A stretch of DNA of 42,282 nucleotides. Origin: Methanomassiliicoccaceae archaeon (GTDB taxonomy: Archaea; Thermoplasmatota; Thermoplasmata; Methanomassiliicoccales; Methanomethylophilaceae). Below are positions 39,394 to 42,282 of the stretch, piece after piece. Every line of letters starts with the position of its first letter. The stretch's first letter is position 1. The translations under genes and the position numbers were made by a program. The stretch is taken from NCBI GenBank assembly GCA_009780795.1, contig WQZJ01000001.1:1-42282 (forward strand). Reading direction: 5' to 3'. The notes under the pieces were generated by a model. That model did not search any database. It had not been told where the DNA came from and saw only the letters and a program-made list of their open reading frames with translations.

Positions 39394-40917
39394 CTCCTCT
39401 GAAAGGTCAAAAGAGTCCGTCCACTCCGGTGCCCACATCCTCAAATATTGCATGAAGAAGGGCTTGAAGTCACGGTGCTGCGGCTTGAAATAAGACTTGT
39501 TCTGTTTCCCCCGTTCATACGAAAAACCGAGGGAGAGGATCTTCGCTGTGATCGTCTTCGTAGGTACCTCGTCCCGGCCGGCGTTGCCCTGATCCTTCAG
39601 GATCGCGTTGTAGCAGTTCGCGACGTCTGTGGTGCTGACATTTTCAACGATATGGTCAAAGTTGGCCGCCGTGATCACGGGGTTGAGTTTGTCGACAACG
39701 AGCTCTTTCCGCCGGCTGAAGACGGCGTCGACCATGGCCATGAACGTGATCGCTTCCGGTGTGTCTATGATGATCTCCCGGTTGGCCTTGACGCTGTCGG
39801 CAATAAGCTCGATCGTGGGCCTCTCTGAGCCTGTCAGTAAGCTCGTCGTGTACAATGTGCTCGCGATGTTGCGAGCTCGCCCCCTGATCTGCGGAGCACC
39901 CTTCATCCCATTCACGAAGGCGTAATACCACTGTCCCTTCCATTCGCCGCTGTCGATCCTATCCCGGAGGTGTCTTCTCGTTTGAGCTGCAGGTTCCTCC
40001 CAGTTCAGCCCAAAGGTCTTCGATCCGCCGAGGAAGGCCCATCGGAGGGCGTAGAGCTCTGTCCGGATCCTGTAAGGGCTGATGTCATCGAGGAGCTCCT
40101 CATCCTCATGGATGCTGTCGATATCGCCCAGCTCCAGATCGTCCGGCATACCGATCATCCCGATCCGGATGCCGCGGTTGTATACGTCTTCAGGTAGACC
40201 TTCAGCTTTGACCGTGAGGGCGATGTGCGTATGCACGTGATTTTTGTATACGCGCTGAGACTTGGGGTCTGCGCGGATCAATAAATTCCCCTTCTCGAAG
40301 GCTGCTTTGATGAGCTCGCAGACCTCCATGCCGCGATCGCTCTGCATGGTGCCCATGAGCTCGTCCAATAGCAGCGTCACGTTGTCGGTTTCGATCTGCC
40401 GGCTGAGAGCAGCTGCAGAATAATTGGTCACATACTGGCCACGGTAGACGATGAGATTCAATGTCTTCAGCGTGGTCGACTTTCCGGAGACCGTCACACC
40501 GTCAAATATGAGCACCGGCGCATATCTGAATACCTCCCGGAAGTACGATGAGATAACCCAATTGGCGACCAGATCGTAAGCGTTGTCGTCAGAGAACCAC
40601 ACGAACCTCCGGAGATATCGGACGATGCGTCCGTGGATCTGCGACAGATCGTTCTCGATCGGCAGCAGCTCATGGTCGTTGAACTTTCCCGGAGAATGCC
40701 ATGCAGACCTGTGCACGGCATTCTCAAGGATCCTGATCTCGTCCTTGGTATACTTGTCCTGGTTGTAGATATCGGACGCGGAGATCGTCTCTGTGTCGCC
40801 GGCACCGTTCAGGATGAGCACCTTCGTGAGGTACTTGTCGTCGACGCTGCGGTCTGTTCCTCGATCTAAATTCGGGACGACGAACCGCTCGATCATTTTG
40901 GCGCTGAAGATACTCAT
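39376..40917 (-). CDS. P-loop ATPase, putative replication helicase of the element
   Basis: This 513-residue protein has a nucleotide-binding core: Walker A GVTVSGKSTT at about residues 140-149 and Walker B TLLLDELMG at about 181-189. A segment NLLIRADPKSQRVYKNHVH follows, with a possible sensor arginine or asparagine. The first ~130 residues show no known primase domain, and the last ~130 may be a winged helix. Such ATPases act as replicative helicases in plasmids and viruses, but I cannot name the exact family, so the role is inferred. The ATG at 40917 has GGAGG eight bases upstream inside a 29-codon ORF, whose stop overlaps it in ATGA. Confidence 0.7.
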   Translation of the reverse strand: MSIFSAKMIERFVVPNLDRGTDRSVDDKYLTKVLILNGAGDTETISASDIYNQDKYTKDEIRILENAVHRSAWHSPGKFNDHELLPIENDLSQIHGRIVRYLRRFVWFSDDNAYDLVANWVISSYFREVFRYAPVLIFDGVTVSGKSTTLKTLNLIVYRGQYVTNYSAAALSRQIETDNVTLLLDELMGTMQSDRGMEVCELIKAAFEKGNLLIRADPKSQRVYKNHVHTHIALTVKAEGLPEDVYNRGIRIGMIGMPDDLELGDIDSIHEDEELLDDISPYRIRTELYALRWAFLGGSKTFGLNWEEPAAQTRRHLRDRIDSGEWKGQWYYAFVNGMKGAPQIRGRARNIASTLYTTSLLTGSERPTIELIADSVKANREIIIDTPEAITFMAMVDAVFSRRKELVVDKLNPVITAANFDHIVENVSTTDVANCYNAILKDQGNAGRDEVPTKTITAKILSLGFSYERGKQNKSYFKPQHRDFKPFFMQYLRMWAPEWTDSFDLSEEVNKIK

Positions 40918-40995
40918 GGGAATCCCTCCAAACGTGTCTGAGTACGGTGTCCGCAGCTCGCCTTCACGATGAGCTCCGGCGATATCGGCGCCGCC
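40911..40995. repeat. 85-bp direct repeat, copy A (partner at 41522-41606)
   Basis: Hand alignment with 41522-41606 gives 69 of 85 identical bases with no gaps, including a run of 32 identical bases (40960-40991 against 41571-41602). The repeat covers, on the minus strand, the tail of a peptide ORF, a GGAGGG ribosome site and the first bases of the following ORF (ATGAGTA). Confidence 0.85.
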
Positions 40996-41003
40996 TTCGT
41001 CAT
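40914..41003 (-). CDS. 29-residue microprotein resembling the tail of the 86-residue protein
   Basis: The reading frame from the ATG at 41003 encodes a peptide ending SPELIVKASCGHRTQTRLEGFP. It overlaps the stop of the 72-residue gene (ATGA) and its own stop overlaps the helicase-like start (ATGA), so it bridges two genes. The same sequence is the C-terminus of the 86-residue protein at 41525-41785. In the diverged half of the repeat most codon differences are silent or conservative (for example ACT/ACA, CAG/CAA, CGT/AGA, TTG/CTG, GGA/GGT), which suggests that the peptide is translated and selected. It could also just act as a coupling leader. Function is unknown. Confidence 0.55.
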   Translation of the reverse strand: MTKAAPISPELIVKASCGHRTQTRLEGFP

Positions 41004-41218
41004 TTGAATAGATCCTCTACGTTCTGTGTAAATTCCAGGAACAGTTTCTCTATTGGTTCCGTTATATTCGGGTCCAGGAACACCGCGATCTCCAAGATCA
41101 CTCTCACAAGGGTCGATAAGGCCCTTCCGTCCTTCGTCCTGGCCTCTATCGTTATCACGTTGCCGGATATCATTTGCGTCAGCTCGAGAGCGTCCGCTGA
41201 TTGCTCTGTTTTTTCCAT
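41000..41218 (-). CDS. Unknown 72-residue acidic protein
   Basis: I do not recognise this protein. It opens with a polar stretch MEKTEQSADALELTQM, then a beta-like segment GNVITIEARTK. A long helix-compatible region LSTLVRVILEIAVFLDPN and a C-terminal amphipathic helix IEKLFLEFTQNVEDLF follow. The pattern of spaced leucines and phenylalanines looks like a real small helical protein. It is the first gene after the divergent control region, with the ATG at 41218 lying 15 bp after the palindrome at 41233-41249. Its stop overlaps the start of the 29-residue ORF. Confidence 0.65.
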   Translation of the reverse strand: MEKTEQSADALELTQMISGNVITIEARTKDGRALSTLVRVILEIAVFLDPNITEPIEKLFLEFTQNVEDLFK

Positions 41219-41232
41219 TTTTGCTCAATCCT

Positions 41233-41249
41233 ACAAGAATAATTCTTGT
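41233..41249. promoter_or_regulatory. Operator-like perfect palindrome 1
   Basis: ACAAGAATAATTCTTGT is a perfect palindrome with 8-bp arms around one base. It lies at the expected transcription start of the minus-strand operon, between its TATA box and the ATG at 41218. A related site is at 41288-41304 (14 of 17 bases the same). Confidence 0.65.
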
Positions 41250-41251
41250 TA

Positions 41252-41270
41252 TGCCGTAACTGTTATGGCA
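41252..41270. promoter_or_regulatory. Operator-like palindrome 2
   Basis: TGCCGTAAC-T-GTTATGGCA has 9-bp arms with one mismatch, between palindrome 1 and the shared TATA box. Its sequence differs from the CAAGAAT-type sites, so it may bind another protein. Confidence 0.5.
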
Positions 41271-41271
41271 G

Positions 41272-41282
41272 ATATTTATAAT
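41272..41282. promoter_or_regulatory. Bidirectional TATA region of the element switch
   Basis: ATATTTATAAT can serve as a TATA box in both directions: about 28 nt before the ATG of the plus-strand regulator at 41305, and some 58 nt before the minus-strand ATG at 41218. Confidence 0.55.
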
Positions 41283-41287
41283 TTTTT

Positions 41288-41304
41288 GCAAGAATACCTC
41301 TTGT
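41288..41304. promoter_or_regulatory. Operator-like site 3 touching the regulator start codon
   Basis: GCAAGAATACCTCTTGT matches palindrome 1 at 14 of 17 positions and ends directly before the ATG at 41305. Binding here would cover the transcription start of the regulator gene, fitting autorepression. Confidence 0.6.
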
Positions 41305-41466
41305 ATGGCAGGACGTAAACCATACATTACAGTGACTCTTCCGGAAGAAATGCTTGAGTACCTTAGGAAAAAAGTAGAATCTCGCGAGTTCGCAAGCATG
41401 GCGCATGGGATCGAATTATGCGTTCTCCGGTTCAAAGAAGCAGAAGAGAAGGGGTTGAGGCCCTGA
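41305..41466 (+). CDS. Ribbon-helix-helix (CopG/Arc-like) regulator, 53 residues
   Basis: This short plus-strand gene encodes a 53-residue protein with the ribbon-helix-helix pattern: a basic N-terminus MAGRKP, the DNA-contacting strand YITVTLPEEM, a first helix LEYLRKKVESR, a turn, and a second helix SMAHGIELCVLRFKEAEE. Such proteins bind palindromes as dimers. It is the only plus-strand gene of the element in the window, divergent from the helicase operon, and is surrounded by palindromes at 41233 and 41288. A TATA box lies ~28 nt before its ATG. It likely represses itself and the divergent operon. It sits inside the segment bounded by the 85-bp repeats. Confidence 0.82.
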   Translation: MAGRKPYITVTLPEEMLEYLRKKVESREFASMAHGIELCVLRFKEAEEKGLRP

Positions 41467-41506
41467 GGGCATTTTAGGATTGAGCTTTCTAAAATTCTAA
41501 CCTCAG
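41463..41506. terminator. Nested hairpin between converging genes
   Basis: Outer arms CTGAGG (41463-41468) and CCTCAG (41501-41506) enclose inner arms ATTTTAG (41471-41477) and CTAAAAT (41489-41495). The structure starts within the stop region of the regulator gene and lies before the 3' end of the minus-strand 86-residue gene, so it could stop transcription from either side. Confidence 0.5.
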
Positions 41507-41521
41507 AGGCCCCATTGTTTG

Positions 41522-41606
41522 TACTCATATGAAACCCTCCAGTCTGCTTTGTGTCTTGTGTGCGCAGCTAGCCTTCACGATGAGCTCCGGCGATATCGGC
41601 GCAGCC
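41522..41606. repeat. 85-bp direct repeat, copy B (partner at 40911-40995)
   Basis: This copy has about 81% identity to copy A by hand alignment. On the minus strand it covers the last 27 codons of the 86-residue gene, a GGAGGG site and an ATGAGTA after it. In copy A the same ATGAGTA is the start of the helicase-like gene; here it begins no convincing gene. Confidence 0.85.
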
Positions 41607-41785
41607 GGTGAGATCTCATAAAAGAGGCCACAGACCTTCACGGTGTAATTCTTCTTCTTCGCCGCCGAGACAAAGATACCTTGACCGTTGTCGTAGTGCC
41701 CGAAGCAGTACAGCAGGAACCCTCCCTCGACGGGATCCCAAATCTTCCGTCCGCACCGGTCACACGGTTCTCTGTTTACTTCCAT
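41525..41785 (-). CDS. Unknown 86-residue zinc-finger-like protein
   Basis: I do not recognise a family. Near the N-terminus EPCDRCGRKIWD has one C-x2-C pair, further cysteines or histidines occur in LLYCFGHYD, and the tail has SCAHKTQSRLEGF. The first two could make one zinc site. The tail is shared with the 29-residue microprotein downstream. GGAGG stands eight or nine bases before the ATG at 41785. It lies 4 bp behind the 60-residue gene and is the last gene before the cassette with the regulator. Confidence 0.65.
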   Translation of the reverse strand: MEVNREPCDRCGRKIWDPVEGGFLLYCFGHYDNGQGIFVSAAKKKNYTVKVCGLFYEISPAAPISPELIVKASCAHKTQSRLEGFI

Positions 41786-41789
41786 GTGA

Positions 41790-41972
41790 TCACTCCTCCG
41801 GAAAACTTATGATGCTGCGCTGTTCCCTCTCAGCCCGCTTCTTGGCATCCATGGCGCGTCTTATACGTCCCCAGGGGTCAGACGTCGTCTTGGCGTTCTC
41901 TTTCCCTTCCTGCGGCCACTCTGAGGCCTCCGCGACCTTTAACTGAAGGTCGCAATCCTCACACTCTTTCAT
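41790..41972 (-). CDS. Unknown 60-residue protein with one CxxC
   Basis: From the ATG at 41972 the protein begins MKECEDCDLQLKVAE, a C-x2-C pair. A highly charged middle with a tryptophan (SDPWGRIRRAMDAKKRAERE), likely a long helix, follows. It resembles no family I know. The ATG overlaps the stop of the upstream small gene in an ATGA; the longer frame to 41999 would overlap that gene further and lacks this coupling. It may bind nucleic acid through the basic helix. Confidence 0.55.
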   Translation of the reverse strand: MKECEDCDLQLKVAEASEWPQEGKENAKTTSDPWGRIRRAMDAKKRAEREQRSIISFPEE

Positions 41973-42130
41973 GGCATCGCCCCCGGAAGCAGGATCCACT
42001 GAGCCGTATGGTCAGTTCCCTTGTCACAGCCGTCCGGACCTTCCAGGTGCGATGTCGCCGGCTCCACGCAGGCTCTGTTGCATCCGACGCATTGCCACCA
42101 CCATTGCCGGCGATGTCCATTGCCGGTCAC
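41969..42130 (-). CDS. Unknown 53-residue cysteine- and tryptophan-rich protein
   Basis: The frame starts with a GTG at 42130 that overlaps the preceding stop (GTGA), with GGAGG about seven bases upstream. The protein has WWWQCVGCNRAC in its first third and later DGCDKGTDH, so a small zinc site is possible. I do not recognise it. Both its ends overlap neighbours by 4 bp, which supports it being a real gene despite its size. Confidence 0.5.
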   Translation of the reverse strand: MTGNGHRRQWWWQCVGCNRACVEPATSHLEGPDGCDKGTDHTAQWILLPGAMP

Positions 42131-42282
42131 GGGGTTCCCTCCTCGAACGTCACAATGTCCACGCACTCGATAGCGTCGCCACAATGCGGGCAGAAATCCA
42201 GAGTCAAGTATCCGTAGTAATCGCCGTCATTATAGTGGGCTTCGGCGCAGATCCTGCAGGTGGCGATGTTGTAGAAGTAGAC
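42127..42282 (-). CDS. Zinc-ribbon-like protein, C-terminal part (start outside window)
   Basis: This frame is open to the right edge of the window and gives at least 51 residues. CRIC and CPHCGD, 24 residues apart, form a typical four-cysteine zinc ribbon, with a tyrosine-rich stretch (NDGDYYGYLTLDF) between them. The end IECVDIVTFEEGTP contains the ribosome site of the following gene. Function is unknown; it belongs to the same coupled run of small genes. Confidence 0.6.
   Translation of the reverse strand, partial: VYFYNIATCRICAEAHYNDGDYYGYLTLDFCPHCGDAIECVDIVTFEEGTP

Larger units (their letters stand above)
38079..42282. mobile_element. Edge of an integrated virus- or plasmid-like element (continues past the window)
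   Basis: From the end of proB the gene content changes from housekeeping genes to an integrase, a helicase-like ATPase, a ribbon-helix-helix regulator and a chain of very small unknown genes, nearly all on the minus strand. The integrase lies at the boundary with its stop facing the chromosome, as is common for archaeal proviruses and integrated plasmids. The border region is AT-rich and full of short inverted repeats. No structural virus genes and no second end are visible, so the class of the element is open. The exact left junction somewhere in 38079-38230 is not resolved. Confidence 0.8.

Noticed and set aside
40914..41528. A 204-codon minus-strand ORF spanning the whole cassette and beginning with the ATGAGTA of repeat B
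   Set aside because: It is antisense to the ribbon-helix-helix gene, runs through the TATA box and palindromes, and has an unnatural composition. The shorter genes on both strands explain the segment better. Its start and end are by-products of the two repeats.
1..42282. CRISPR array, rRNA or tRNA genes
   Set aside because: No regularly spaced repeats and no RNA-gene signatures were seen in the gaps, all of which are under 300 bases.

Overview
The window is a stretch of archaeal chromosome, most likely from a methylotrophic methanogen of the order Methanomassiliicoccales (Thermoplasmata). This is an inference. It rests on an 11-type-subunit F420H2-dehydrogenase-like complex (Fpo) with no FpoF or FpoO beside it, a methanogenesis marker 11 protein, a Ta0216-type B12/radical-SAM protein otherwise typical of Thermoplasmata, archaeal lipid genes (CDP-archaeol synthase, prenyl synthase, geranylgeranyl reductase), and archaeal TATA-box promoters. 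GC content is moderate, with frequent AGG and ATA codons. Many genes start close to 27 nt after a TATA box (leaderless), and others use GGTGA/GGAGG ribosome sites.

Layout. 1-5281: end of an XPD-type helicase, a MntA/HepT-like toxin-antitoxin pair, then carS, pyrE, a diaminopimelate dehydrogenase, a family-4 uracil-DNA glycosylase and a HAD-IIA phosphatase. 5347-9898: a compact nucleotide-salvage operon with ribose-1,5-bisphosphate isomerase, form III RuBisCO and AMP phosphorylase, ending in a polysaccharide-deacetylase-like gene; together the first three convert AMP plus CO2 to 3-phosphoglycerate. 9960-10645: a vapBC locus whose PIN toxin is broken by a 2-nt slip in a CT repeat. 10773-15841: folD, kptA, methanogenesis marker 11, a cis-prenyltransferase and the Ta0216-type radical SAM protein. 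15842-16651: proC on the minus strand.

16773-27286: a single tightly overlapping operon fpoABCDHIJJKLMN with a strong TATA box in front and a T-run terminator behind. FpoI is unusual, with four [4Fe-4S] motifs instead of two, which suggests a fused ferredoxin module at the electron-input end of a complex that lacks the F420 subunit. 27299-35531: two lipid genes, then RNA-processing genes on the minus strand (Nob1, a THUMP-less ThiI-like protein, Csl4, a METTL5-like methyltransferase), a FMN glutamate-synthase-like protein and a winged-helix/CobW GTPase fusion. 35618-38060: proA and proB, which with proC complete a proline pathway.

38061 to the end of the window is the edge of an integrated mobile element (virus or plasmid) that runs off the right side. 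It has a minus-strand tyrosine recombinase next to proB, a P-loop helicase-like ATPase, and a chain of tiny minus-strand genes, several with zinc-binding cysteine pairs, joined by 4-nt overlaps. Inside it lies the most interesting structure of the window: a roughly 0.5-kb cassette between two 85-bp direct repeats. The cassette holds a 53-aa ribbon-helix-helix regulator, a divergent promoter with three palindromes, and a 72-aa unknown gene. The repeats carry the peptide tail and ribosome site of the flanking genes, so recombination between them would remove the regulator and join the left and right parts of the element operon. No tRNA, rRNA or CRISPR array was seen. No gene-free stretch exceeds 300 bases.
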